Shown here: one piece after another, positions 33,933 through 40,690 of the stretch
Position numbering within the stretch: the first letter of the stretch is position 1
How the letters are laid out: the number at the start of each line of letters is the position of its first letter
Virus record (IMG/VR): IMGVR_UViG_3300028821_000038
Location: 62,001 to 126,000 of that record
Reading direction: 5' to 3' (one strand)
Source: a virus
Length of the DNA: 64,000 nucleotides
The notes under the pieces: model-generated
Database searches by the model: none
Told to the model about the DNA's origin: nothing
The model's input: only the letters and a program-made list of their open reading frames with translations
Position numbers and translations under genes: made by a program

Positions 33933-34277
33933 ATGAAATCTCTGCGCGAAAAATACGGCCTTACAACACCAGAGGCCGTAATAGATGTAATGAAAAAAGA
34001 GGCGGAGCCATTAATAGATGAATTTATGGCTACCAAAAAGATAACGACAGAACTGTCCACAGAAGAGAAGGTAAAAATATTGTTAGCCACATTAACGGTA
34101 TCCTTCTCAACAGAAACAATGCAGGGGTTTGCAGCAGGAAGTGCCTTTGCGCTGTCAACATGCCCAAACACAGATGATGTGAAAACATTCGAAGATGGGC
34201 TGAAGAACATAGTGGGGAGGATGTCTACCGAAAAGTTTATACTGAAAATAATGGGCATTCTTATAACAAGAGACTAA
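33933..34277 (+). CDS. Unknown helical protein (114 aa), paralogue of next gene
   Basis: A 114-residue all-helical protein (TPEAVIDVMKKEAEPLIDEF, then a TEEKVKILLATLTVSFSTE core and GFAAGSAFALST). The segment EEK......T...S......F..G..FA..T.P is shared with the following 119-residue protein, so the two look like diverged duplicates. It begins the group after the TATTAT box. No outside family is recognised. Confidence 0.6.
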   Translation: MKSLREKYGLTTPEAVIDVMKKEAEPLIDEFMATKKITTELSTEEKVKILLATLTVSFSTETMQGFAAGSAFALSTCPNTDDVKTFEDGLKNIVGRMSTEKFILKIMGILITRD

Positions 34278-34291
34278 AAAAAGGAGACAAA

Positions 34292-34651
34292 ATGATAGAT
34301 TTCGAAATTTTTAACAAGTACGATATATCTTCTTTAGAAGATATGCTCAAATTTACAAACAAAATGGAGAAAAAAGACAAGGAGAAGTGGACCAATGAGG
34401 AGAAACAAGTATACATCATGGTGACAGTGGTACTCAGTATTCCAGTAGCGGAGATAGATGCCTTCCTGCTGGGGTGCGGTTTTATCGCCACTACGATCCC
34501 AGCTCTAAAGGCTTCAAACTTCATAGAGCAAACCGAGTACATGGGCGCAGTGATGGAGGTTGATCAAATTTTGAGGCTTTGCGCAACTCTTCAACATAAA
34601 GCTTGGAATAGACATAAAGAGAAAGAGAAGAAAAACAAAGGGAAAAGATGA
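34292..34651 (+). CDS. Unknown helical protein (119 aa), paralogue of previous gene
   Basis: The 119-residue product starts behind AAAGGAGA. It has a charged helical N-terminus, the shared core (NEEKQVYIMVTVVLSIPVAE, then AFLLGCGFIATTIP) and a Lys-rich tail. The core resembles the previous protein in spacing, supporting an old duplication. The hydrophobic core could pack as a helical bundle. The function is unknown. Confidence 0.6.
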   Translation: MIDFEIFNKYDISSLEDMLKFTNKMEKKDKEKWTNEEKQVYIMVTVVLSIPVAEIDAFLLGCGFIATTIPALKASNFIEQTEYMGAVMEVDQILRLCATLQHKAWNRHKEKEKKNKGKR

Positions 34652-34703
34652 TAGCTGACGACCTCAATCTCACACAGCTATCAGACGGCGATAGGAGGCA
34701 ACA

Positions 34704-35192
34704 ATGATAGACAGAGTGAAGATTAGATTTCCCATTATCCCCGGTAGAATATATTATACCGGGGACGGCAGGGAGATTCGTATCTACACCACGGATGGTG
34801 GCGGACATTATCCCGTCCATGGCGGAATATGGACAACCAAGTATGGGCCCGGATATTGGGAGCCACAGAGTTGGACGCTCGAAGGACGAAAGGTTATCGG
34901 AGACATAACCGATGACGACATTAAGTACGAAAAGACCGGGGAGGCCAAAGAGGGAATGAAGCTGTACAGAGAGGATATTGTCGTCAAAAAAACAGGCGAC
35001 GAAATAGTAGTCACGGAAAAAGAGGATGCTACGCCTATACTCTCCTTGCCAAGCTGCGTAGAGAAGCACACTGAGCAAATCATCAAGCAAGTCATAGATT
35101 TGGTCAACAGCGCCTATGAGTCTGGCGTGAAAATAGGAGAGTGGCATAAGCAAAAGGAGGTTAAAGCTGTTCTAGGTATAAGGGAGGCGTGA
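34704..35192 (+). CDS. Unknown protein (162 aa)
   Basis: The 162-residue protein starts after GGAGG. It is beta-rich at the start (RVKIRFPIIPGRIYYTGDG, HYPVHGGIWTTKYGPGYW) and helical at the end. The N-terminal Gly/Tyr/Trp-rich part looks like a small beta domain. It is in a group of small genes of higher GC than the surroundings. No family is recognised. Confidence 0.6.
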   Translation: MIDRVKIRFPIIPGRIYYTGDGREIRIYTTDGGGHYPVHGGIWTTKYGPGYWEPQSWTLEGRKVIGDITDDDIKYEKTGEAKEGMKLYREDIVVKKTGDEIVVTEKEDATPILSLPSCVEKHTEQIIKQVIDLVNSAYESGVKIGEWHKQKEVKAVLGIREA

Positions 35193-35193
35193 A

Positions 35194-35442
35194 ATGTGGA
35201 AGTTTGAGAAGAGTGTAGGTGGAACTGCAATAAACGGTTACTCAGTTGAAAAATACACCCAGAAAGATGGGAAAATAAAGCTGCAGATAGAGAAATACAC
35301 AAGGAGCACGGGGCAAAAAATAATCTTCAAGAACGAGAAGCAGTATAAAAAGTTTCTCGACGATAACACCGATGAAGATGACTGGATTACCAACAGAGGC
35401 CGTGTGGTCTGGAATCTACTAGAAGCAATAAGAAACCAATAA
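35194..35442 (+). CDS. Small unknown protein (82 aa)
   Basis: An 82-residue protein starting two bases after the previous stop. It has a beta first half (INGYSVEKYTQKDGKIKLQI) and a helical second half, ending DWITNRGRVVWNLLEAIRNQ. The layout of two-strand hairpin plus helix is compatible with a small nucleic-acid-binding or inhibitor protein, but no motif supports a specific role. Confidence 0.58.
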   Translation: MWKFEKSVGGTAINGYSVEKYTQKDGKIKLQIEKYTRSTGQKIIFKNEKQYKKFLDDNTDEDDWITNRGRVVWNLLEAIRNQ

Positions 35443-35455
35443 AAAAGGAAATAAA

Positions 35456-36019
35456 ATGAAAGCATATAATCTTAAAGCTACTGAAGTGGAGCTTGCTAGC
35501 GGGGTAAAATTCCCCGCTGTAGTGTTGGGCGAGAGGGGCAGAGGCAGGAGGCAGGTTTTCGTCCCATGCCCCGAGGGGCTCAAGGATGGAGACTCTGTAG
35601 TACTAAAGGAAACCCGCACGGGTCGCCCCAAAGTCGTGAGAGGCGGGAGTGAGGACGGTTTCTGGCTGGCACATATCAGCACCGAGGCCGCATATATCCG
35701 CGGTGCTCGTGGCAGAGTATATGTGCATAAAGACGATAAAGACAAACTTCAGGTGATAGAGCAGGGCTGGGGCGCCTTTGGCGCTGCCGGCCGGGTGGGG
35801 AACTGGGACGATTTGCTGCTGCGTATAGATGCGTCCACCCCAGTCGTACTAGGGGTGAAGCCGAGCAGGGGTCCGTTGTATTATCTTCTTTTTTTGAGTG
35901 ACGAGATAAAACGATTTAGCTCAATAGAAGATCTAAAGATAGAAATCGATGTACTGGAGATAGACTGTAACACCCTTAATGGGGAAGACACAGTAGTATT
36001 AAGCAAGGAGCATATATAA
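35456..36019 (+). CDS. Unknown protein (187 aa)
   Basis: The 187-residue protein starts after AAAAAGGAAATAAA. The first half is basic and Gly/Arg-rich (GERGRGRRQVFVPCPEG, KETRTGRPKVVRGGSEDG) with a GC content above its neighbours; the second half is acidic and helical. The base composition change may mean recent acquisition. No family is recognised. Confidence 0.58.
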   Translation: MKAYNLKATEVELASGVKFPAVVLGERGRGRRQVFVPCPEGLKDGDSVVLKETRTGRPKVVRGGSEDGFWLAHISTEAAYIRGARGRVYVHKDDKDKLQVIEQGWGAFGAAGRVGNWDDLLLRIDASTPVVLGVKPSRGPLYYLLFLSDEIKRFSSIEDLKIEIDVLEIDCNTLNGEDTVVLSKEHI

Positions 36020-36031
36020 AGGGGGTATTTT

Positions 36032-36481
36032 TTGGAAAAAGAGGATGAGAAATTAATCCGGATAGTCAGCGAACATATAGGTCACACTGTTAAGCGAGTT
36101 ACTTTCGCTGTAGATGCATCAACTTTGCTATGGTGCGATCCTAAAGACATCTATTGGACTCTATATGAAGGATGGAGGCCTAGATACGATATAACTATCG
36201 AGAATCTCATTTCTGAGGAATATATAGCCAAATATCTTGACGCAGATATTGGTCTATTAGTGTTCGATAGTGTCAAAGAGTTTAATAAATTTAAGGAGTA
36301 TATGGATGCGGTAAAGCTTGCAATAGAAGAAGAATGCGAGGAAATTGTATTTGAGTTGGAGGAAGGTGATTTATCCCTTAATAAAGCAGGGACAGATAGG
36401 TTTGAGTATAGAATCTACGAAAGGTTTAAAAAAAGAGTAGATGAGTACACAAAAAAACTTCAAGAAAAGGAAATAAAATGA
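36032..36481 (+). CDS. Unknown acidic protein (149 aa)
   Basis: The best start is TTG 36032, preceded by AAGGGGG; no in-frame ATG is near. The 149-residue product is acidic, with an alpha/beta first half (HTVKRVTFAVDASTLLWC) and a helical C-terminus rich in Glu and Lys. It overlaps the ATG of the broken small gene that follows. The function is unknown. Confidence 0.55.
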   Translation: MEKEDEKLIRIVSEHIGHTVKRVTFAVDASTLLWCDPKDIYWTLYEGWRPRYDITIENLISEEYIAKYLDADIGLLVFDSVKEFNKFKEYMDAVKLAIEEECEEIVFELEEGDLSLNKAGTDRFEYRIYERFKKRVDEYTKKLQEKEIK

Positions 36482-36609
36482 AAGAGTAAATTAGAAAAAT
36501 AGTAGAAGAAATCCCCGAAGATGCTGCATTCTTTATAGTCTACAAACACGAAGACGGTCACAATGGGATGAGCAGCACAGGGGATATGAATCCTATAGTA
36601 TATCGTTGA
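36478..36609 (+). pseudogene. Small gene interrupted by TAA at codon 4
   Basis: ATG 36478 has AAGGA seven bases upstream, but codon 4 is TAA (36487-36489). The frame continues as convincing protein (IRKIVEEIPEDAAFFIVYKH, then MSSTGDMNPIVYR) to TGA 36607-36609. One C-to-T change from CAA would explain the stop. It is the second broken small gene in the window with an otherwise good ribosome site. Decay, a sequence error or a regulated stop are possible. Confidence 0.5.
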
Positions 36610-36657
36610 GGTATCTTCTGGGGTAGTTGTCCGTGGCAGTTGTCTTCAAAAAAAAGA

Positions 36658-36707
36658 CTAAGAAGCCGGTAGGCAAGCTACCTGCTGCTTCTTAGCCAGT
36701 TTTTTTT
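36658..36707 (+). terminator. Strong two-way Rho-independent terminator
   Basis: CTAAGAAGC pairs with GCTTCTTAG, with an inner GGTAG/CTACC stem, followed by eight T (36700-36707). A run of eight A precedes the stem, so it should also stop transcription from the other side. It closes the plus-strand gene run before the gene-free region. Confidence 0.8.
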
Positions 36708-36727
36708 GAAACCAGTCTTCCAAGACC

Positions 36728-36780
36728 GAGGTTTCTTTTTTTTATTTATTTTTTTTTATTTTTTTTTGCCAAGAATTTTT
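36728..36780. other. T-rich tract
   Basis: Almost pure T with a few A and G on the plus strand. It could serve as an easily melted DNA segment or simply extend the terminator region. No gene is present. Confidence 0.5.
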
Positions 36781-37235
36781 TATGCGAGGATAAAAAGAAA
36801 GGCAGATAAGATTAAGAGAAAATAAAGCTTTGCTAAGAGAACCTTTTGATTGGAGATTTAGGAAATTAAGCATAGTGAGCCCCTGTCGAGTGTCTTTTTA
36901 CAGACCAGAGAACACTATACTCAAAAGAACCTCCGTCATGTCGAAATGAGGTTTCTTCGCAGCTGCCGTCGCAGCGATAGCATTTCCGTGGGGTTGCCCG
37001 GTCACGGTGACTTCCATATGCAGTGCACTTAGGAAGACGCTACCAAGTGAGTGGCCCGTATACCCCACTAAAACCAACCAAAATAGGCCAGGACAACGGC
37101 TTTGCTATCCCCCGTCGGGGAAAATCGCATATCCTTTTCAGCTTTAGGCTTTCGCCCCGTGCTGCCCCCCGCAGGGTTGTGGACTTCTACTATTTAGGAG
37201 GGATTTGCAAGATTTGATTTTTTTTGTTATAATTC
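36781..37235. other. Gene-free, hairpin-dense GC-rich stretch; candidate structured RNA or origin
   Basis: No supported gene. The GC content is clearly above the surroundings from about 36930. Successive stems can be drawn: GCTGC/GCAGC (36962-36975), CCGTG with inner GGG/CCC and CACGG (36986-37007), AGTGG/CCACT near 37050, TCCCC/GGGGA near 37110, and GCTGC/GCAG near 37160-37173. This density suggests a large structured RNA or a replication or packaging site. No tRNA, tmRNA or intron core was recognised. A 64-codon frame at 37023 has no ribosome site. Confidence 0.45.
37228..37233 (+). promoter_or_regulatory. Putative promoter (TATAAT) for the hairpin RNA
   Basis: TTTTTTTTGTTATAATTC is among the best promoter-like sequences in the window, yet no gene start follows for 650 bases. 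The first features downstream are direct repeats and a long hairpin. Confidence 0.55.
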
Positions 37236-37239
37236 AAAC

Positions 37240-37330
37240 CTCACAAAACGCTTGGCCCAGCTTCAGTTGGTTGGCTCTCTTGAGCCGTGGGGAAGCTGGG
37301 TCAAAACTCCCTAGGACGCTCACAAAACGC
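37240..37330 (+). ncRNA. Candidate small RNA: two-tier hairpin between direct repeats
   Basis: CTCACAAAACGC occurs at 37240-37251 and again at 37319-37330. Between them, CCCAGCTTC (37256-37264) pairs with GAAGCTGGG (37292-37300), enclosing a second stem GGCTC/GAGCC. A TATAAT box ends seven bases before the first repeat. The unit therefore looks like a transcribed structured RNA or a regulatory element. No known RNA family is recognised; it is not a tRNA cloverleaf. Confidence 0.45.
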
Positions 37331-37359
37331 CCCGAAACTTCGAAAGTATAACCAATCAT

Positions 37360-37412
37360 CCTTAATCAATCTTTAGCGGATATCTTTGTGCCATATTCAA
37401 TATGGTTTAAGG
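37360..37412. repeat. Nested inverted repeats
   Basis: CCTTAA (37360-37365) pairs with TTAAGG (37407-37412), and CCATAT (37391-37396) with ATATGG (37400-37405). A T-run follows, so this may end transcription from the promoter at 37228. Confidence 0.4.
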
Positions 37413-37502
37413 TTAAAGAGGTGTTTTTTTAATATTTTTACATATTGAAAAGTGTATATTTCAAAATATTAATCAATAAAATCCGACACAAATTTTCTCC
37501 AT

Positions 37503-37782
37503 AAGTACGTCTAGGCGTAGTAATGTAAAGCTCCCTATTATCGGGCTTTGAAGGCCACAAGTACCTCTAGGTGTAGTAATACAACTACCTCTAGGCGTAG
37601 TAATGAAGAAAGCCCTATATTTGGGGATTTGGCGAAATCTTAAACGAAAATACACTAAAAAATACACCAAAAATACTCCATAAGTACGTCTAGGCGTAGC
37701 AATGAAGAGGCCCCGTAAAAAGGGAGTTTGCAGTCCACAACTACCTCTAGGCGTAGTAATACAAGTACGCCTAGGCGAAGTA
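37503..37782. repeat. Six-copy palindromic repeat array in two 180-bp modules
   Basis: Six copies of a 14-base near-palindrome (consensus TACSTCTAGGCGTA) start at 37506, 37562, 37586, 37685, 37742 and 37766, most followed by GTAATG or GTAATA. Spacings are 56 and 24 in each set of three, and the second set repeats the first at 179-180 bases. The flanking text also repeats (CCATAAGTACG and CCACAA). This resembles iterons of a replication origin or multiple operators for a dimeric protein. No gene lies here; the promoter for 37887 follows. Confidence 0.75.
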
Positions 37783-37861
37783 ATGGAAAATTGCTAAATT
37801 TCTTTATATTTTTAGATTATTTTCGATGCTTAAGCGAAATGTTGTATATCGCAGTTTTTGA

Positions 37862-37867
37862 TATAAT
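37862..37867 (+). promoter_or_regulatory. Putative -10 box (TATAAT)
   Basis: TTTTTGATATAATAAAC lies 19 bases before the ATG at 37887, matching the HU promoter (TTTTTTTGATATAATAA) over 13 bases. Confidence 0.55.
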
Positions 37868-37886
37868 AAACAAAAAAGGATTCCAT

Positions 37887-38357
37887 ATGAAGAAAAAAGA
37901 AAGCGTTTCGAAACAACTAAGAGAGAAAATAAAAAGGCTCAAAAAAGAAGAGCTTGCTTATGCCGCCCTCCCTGGTGCTCTTCCTCTTGGGGCTGCTCCT
38001 GTAGCTGGAATGGCAATGGGTAACAGAAGTGGGCATAAAACAGCAGGATTCTTCCTGGGGCCATCTGGTGTTCTTGGTGCTGAGGATAAGAATACAGGCA
38101 AAAATCACGCTGCTGAGGCTATTATTGGTCCCGCGCTTGGAGCAGGGATTGTGGGCGGACTTGCTGGTGTTAAAAATTCTGCAGGTTCACCTCTTAGTAG
38201 AGCACGCCTAGCATCTATTATGGCGACTGGTGGTCTTCTTGGTGGGGCTGCTGGAGGTACATTTTCTTATTATATGGGAAAAGGTCTAGGTAAAAAATAT
38301 AGCAAAAATGAGGCGGCTTTGGAGGATATCAATCCAAAATATATTTCTAAAAAATAA
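37887..38357 (+). CDS. Glycine-zipper putative virion protein (156 aa)
   Basis: The start is ATG 37887 behind AAAGGA; the upstream open part covers the repeat array and is not coding. The 156-residue protein has a very basic helical start (KKKESVSKQLREKIKRLKKE). Three Gly/Ala-rich hydrophobic segments follow: ALPGALPLGAAPVAGMAMG, AAEAIIGPALGAGIVGGLAG, MATGGLLGGAAGGTFSYYMG. This composition matches the proteins at 15142-17021 and 39785-41581. A membrane-active virion or ejection protein is a reasonable guess, without a family match. Confidence 0.58.
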   Translation: MKKKESVSKQLREKIKRLKKEELAYAALPGALPLGAAPVAGMAMGNRSGHKTAGFFLGPSGVLGAEDKNTGKNHAAEAIIGPALGAGIVGGLAGVKNSAGSPLSRARLASIMATGGLLGGAAGGTFSYYMGKGLGKKYSKNEAALEDINPKYISKK

Positions 38358-38364
38358 ATACAAT

Positions 38365-38398
38365 GGGGCCGCATTGCGCCCCTTCTTCTCTTCTCGTT
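38365..38398 (+). terminator. Weak terminator-like hairpin
   Basis: GGGGC and GCCCC form a short stem after the glycine-zipper gene, followed by a pyrimidine-rich run ending in TTTTT. Confidence 0.4.
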
Positions 38399-38451
38399 TT
38401 TAATCTTCTTTTTACTACTTATTAGTCGTTTGGTTTTGTGATGATTTAGAT

Positions 38452-38466
38452 GGTATATATCATTGG
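38452..38466 (+). promoter_or_regulatory. Degenerate copy of the early promoter motif
   Basis: GGTATATATCATTGG differs from the 15-mer at three positions and lies 49 bases before ATG 38516, in the same orientation as its gene. Confidence 0.35.
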
Positions 38467-38515
38467 ATAGGAATGTTTGCTAGAAATAGCCAATATTATT
38501 TATAAAGGAGAAGAA

Positions 38516-38779
38516 ATGAATTATAAAGATGTGTATGAGACGCAAGGGAAAATAGGGCAGTTCTGCAATGCCCTTAAAGAATATGCGGATCCGGTCGATC
38601 TTATGACCGGTATCGTAACATCAATGACTTATGAGGTTGCTGTAGAGGTTTACTGCCCCAAGAAAAACAGCAACCTCGTAGTTATTGCCCTTGGGGGCAA
38701 GAAGCAGGTTATAGAGGCGCGCCTGTTTCTAGAAGGTGTTAGAGATATAGATATCGTCTACACGCTTGAGTTAAAGTAG
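38516..38779 (+). CDS. Small unknown protein (87 aa)
   Basis: The start is ATG 38516, after AAAGGAGAAGAA. The 87-residue product has a helical start (KDVYETQGKIGQFCNALKEY) and a beta-rich second half (EVAVEVYCPKKNSNLVVIAL, then RDIDIVYTLELK). It is preceded by a degenerate copy of the early promoter motif. No family is recognised. Confidence 0.58.
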   Translation: MNYKDVYETQGKIGQFCNALKEYADPVDLMTGIVTSMTYEVAVEVYCPKKNSNLVVIALGGKKQVIEARLFLEGVRDIDIVYTLELK

Positions 38780-38859
38780 GCTATCTATATCTTGCCTGAG
38801 ATGGCTAGGGTGTTTCGAAATGAAGAGCACGCCAAAAATTCAAATAAAAGGAGAATACC

Positions 38860-39033
38860 ATGTATGACGAGTTAAACCAAAGGGCCGCAGAAGCGACAGA
38901 TAAATTCGATGATGTGGAAAGCATCATCAAAAACTTCCTCGACGAAATAGAGGATGAAGAAGAGGACATTGAGATGGAATTTATTCCCGAAGGAATAGAG
39001 TGGTTTGATCTCATGGGATACTGGGAAATATAA
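38860..39033 (+). CDS. Small acidic protein (57 aa)
   Basis: A 57-codon frame from ATG 38860 with AAAGGAGA upstream. The product is strongly acidic (NFLDEIEDEEEDIEMEFIPE) and ends WFDLMGYWEI. Such small acidic phage proteins can mimic DNA or bind host enzymes; this is only a possibility. A good terminator follows directly. Confidence 0.55.
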   Translation: MYDELNQRAAEATDKFDDVESIIKNFLDEIEDEEEDIEMEFIPEGIEWFDLMGYWEI

Positions 39034-39072
39034 CCACTCTATGGGGGTTTCCCCCTCCCAGTTCTTTTTTAG
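39019..39072 (+). terminator. Rho-independent terminator
   Basis: An outer ACTGGGA/TCCCAGT stem encloses GGGGG-TTT-CCCCC, followed by TCTTTTTT. It starts in the last codons of the 57-residue gene. Confidence 0.65.
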
Positions 39073-39083
39073 CATACATTAGG

Positions 39084-39089
39084 TATTAT
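39084..39089 (+). promoter_or_regulatory. Putative -10 box (TATTAT), shared block with 41687
   Basis: TTTTTTAGCATACATT is followed by GGTATTATC, 26 bases before ATG 39115. A very similar arrangement (TTTTAGCCTACATT, GGTATTATC) stands before the virion gene at 41726. Confidence 0.4.
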
Positions 39090-39114
39090 CGCTCAAAAAA
39101 TATAAAGGACGAAT

Positions 39115-39717
39115 ATGAGTAAAAGCACAGAATATCTATATGGGTGTATACCCTCCGATTTTATATATATGAATTACTTGGAAGCTTTACGGTATAAGAG
39201 AGACAAAGCGAAGGCGTTGTACTTCAAGCTAAAGAAGAGCATAGAGGAAGGCGGTGGGACATTCGAGAAGAGAAAAAGAGAGTTTCATGTTTACAATGCA
39301 TGGAAATTTAATGAGAAATTAATTGATGAAGTGGAGCAGGATATGGACAATAATGATTATGATACGGAATTGGATATGGAAATATATAAAAAGACGAAGA
39401 GTTGTCTATTGAATAAGATAAATGATATTCTTGATAGTTCATGGAATCTTGATAGGCTCCTGAAAAACAAGTATTGGAATATTGGATGTCCGGTTGTGAA
39501 GATATTGACCGAAATACCTGTAGGCAAGAATCAAACCAGAAGAGATATATACCTTAGACTCATCAATATAATATGGAAAGATAAAGATAGTGTTTTGATG
39601 GGAGGAGAGTATGGTTCGTTTCTTAGTTTCACAGATAAGAAGCTAAAAGAAATGATTAAAAATGTGAAAAATGGGCAAGATATAAACTTTTGGCCACATA
39701 TTAATTCCGAAAAATGA
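39115..39717 (+). CDS. Unknown protein (200 aa)
   Basis: A 200-residue protein behind AAAGGACGAAT, mostly helical and charged (EALRYKRDKAKALYFKLKKS, KLIDEVEQDMDNNDYDTELD) with a C-terminal alpha part ending FWPHINSEK. It stands alone between a terminator and the TATAAT promoter of the next gene, so it is transcribed independently. No family is recognised. Confidence 0.6.
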   Translation: MSKSTEYLYGCIPSDFIYMNYLEALRYKRDKAKALYFKLKKSIEEGGGTFEKRKREFHVYNAWKFNEKLIDEVEQDMDNNDYDTELDMEIYKKTKSCLLNKINDILDSSWNLDRLLKNKYWNIGCPVVKILTEIPVGKNQTRRDIYLRLINIIWKDKDSVLMGGEYGSFLSFTDKKLKEMIKNVKNGQDINFWPHINSEK

Positions 39718-39728
39718 TTTTTTTGTAG

Positions 39729-39734
39729 TATAAT
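39729..39734 (+). promoter_or_regulatory. Putative -10 box (TATAAT)
   Basis: ATTTTTTTGTAGTATAATTTTC lies about 50 bases before ATG 39785 and fits the T-rich, -35-less promoter type seen elsewhere here. Confidence 0.5.
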
Positions 39735-39784
39735 TTTCTCAAGGGATTTGTCCCTATTCACAAAAAAGACGAAAAGGACTTAAT

Positions 39785-40687
39785 ATGGATCTTATAAAAA
39801 TTGCTCATTCTCCCGAGTTTTCCTACCTTGAAAAGGTGGCTACTATAGTTGATGAGTTTGCAGCTGGAAATATCGATGGTTCTACTGCGGATGCGATAGC
39901 TATGGATGTGGGAATAGACCCAGAGGATCTTCTATCTGTATATAATCTGGCCTATGGTGAGGATGGATACGAAGACTACGATATGGAGAAGACTGCCGCT
40001 GATGAATCTCTCAAAATTCTTGAAAAAGTAGCAGCAGATCCTGAAGCGACATATCTCGACAAGGTTGCTTCTGTCGCCTATTCTTATGCAGCAGGAGCCC
40101 TTACAGGTAATGAGGCTGATGCGATAGCTATGAATATCGGTGTAGACCCCGAAGATGTTGGTGATTATTTCATCTCTACTTATATGGACGGCGATATGGA
40201 GAAGACTGCCGCTGATGAATCTCTCGAGTTTCTGGAGAAAATAGCTTACAGTCCCGATTCTACATATCTTGAAAAGGCTGCCGCTGTTGTAGATGCTTTT
40301 GCAGCAGGAGCCCTTACAGGTAATGAGGCTGATGATATAGCCATGAATATGGGTGTGGATCCTAGTGACCTTGTAGATGTGTTTAGAATTGCATATGGTG
40401 ATGAACTTGACAAAGAAGCCGGTGTTATAGATGCCGTGAAGAATTTTGGTGGTCATTTGTCCGGTAGAAATGTAAAAAACGCTGAAGAAGCACTCGCGAA
40501 TGCAGGCCCAAAAAATAAATTTTACACGCCTAGTGGTTACAAAAAGGCTCTTCAAGAGATAGATGATGCTAAGCAGGCACTTGAACACGCAAAGAAAATG
40601 CAACGCATAAGTAGGATAGGTGCTGGTGTAGGTGCTGGTGCCCTTGCTGGAGCCGGTATTTACGCTGCTACAAGAAAAAGGCGATAA
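39785..40687 (+). CDS. Triple-repeat putative virion protein with glycine-rich tail (300 aa)
   Basis: The 300-residue protein has three repeats of about 70 residues (roughly 8-75, 79-146, 150-215). Each has the pattern SP...YLEKVA...FAAG...ADAIAM..GVDPEDL followed by DMEKTAADES between units. The C-terminal part is helical and ends with GAGVGAGALAGAGIYAATRK, a glycine-zipper like its neighbours. Two repeats are nearly identical in DNA over long blocks 213 bases apart, so the expansion is recent. Repeated EKTA-type linkers could be cut by a head protease. It probably belongs with the small virion-type genes that follow. Confidence 0.6.
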   Translation: MDLIKIAHSPEFSYLEKVATIVDEFAAGNIDGSTADAIAMDVGIDPEDLLSVYNLAYGEDGYEDYDMEKTAADESLKILEKVAADPEATYLDKVASVAYSYAAGALTGNEADAIAMNIGVDPEDVGDYFISTYMDGDMEKTAADESLEFLEKIAYSPDSTYLEKAAAVVDAFAAGALTGNEADDIAMNMGVDPSDLVDVFRIAYGDELDKEAGVIDAVKNFGGHLSGRNVKNAEEALANAGPKNKFYTPSGYKKALQEIDDAKQALEHAKKMQRISRIGAGVGAGALAGAGIYAATRKRR

Positions 40688-40690
40688 TTA

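Noticed and set aside
34648-34707. A 19-codon frame (MIADDLNLTQLSDGDRRQQ) before the 162-residue gene
   Set aside because: Very short, overlaps the next start by ATGA, and has no independent support; it may only couple translation.
29668-36609. Stop-codon reassignment suggested by in-frame TAG and TAA in small genes
   Set aside because: TAG and TAA both end many clearly complete genes (TAG for the HU gene, TAA for the polymerase and RNase HI genes), so local nonsense mutations explain the two cases better.
37023-37217. A 64-codon plus-strand frame in the gene-free region
   Set aside because: It starts at GTG without a ribosome site, crosses several strong hairpins and has a composition (many Pro, Arg, Gly) explained by the GC-rich structured DNA.
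36781-37330. Possible tRNA genes (D-loop-like CAGTTGGT near 37264, T-loop-like GGGTCAAAACTCCC near 37298)
   Set aside because: The arms cannot be joined into a cloverleaf with a seven-pair acceptor stem; the paired bases form a two-tier hairpin instead.
37503-37782. CRISPR array
   Set aside because: The repeats are short palindromes with unequal 10-85 base gaps arranged in two modules, not uniform repeats with spacers of constant length.
39932-40603. A 223-codon minus-strand frame across the triple-repeat gene
   Set aside because: It is the mirror of the repeat-bearing plus-strand gene, Cys/Ile/Phe-rich and without a ribosome site; the plus-strand frame shows conserved repeats.
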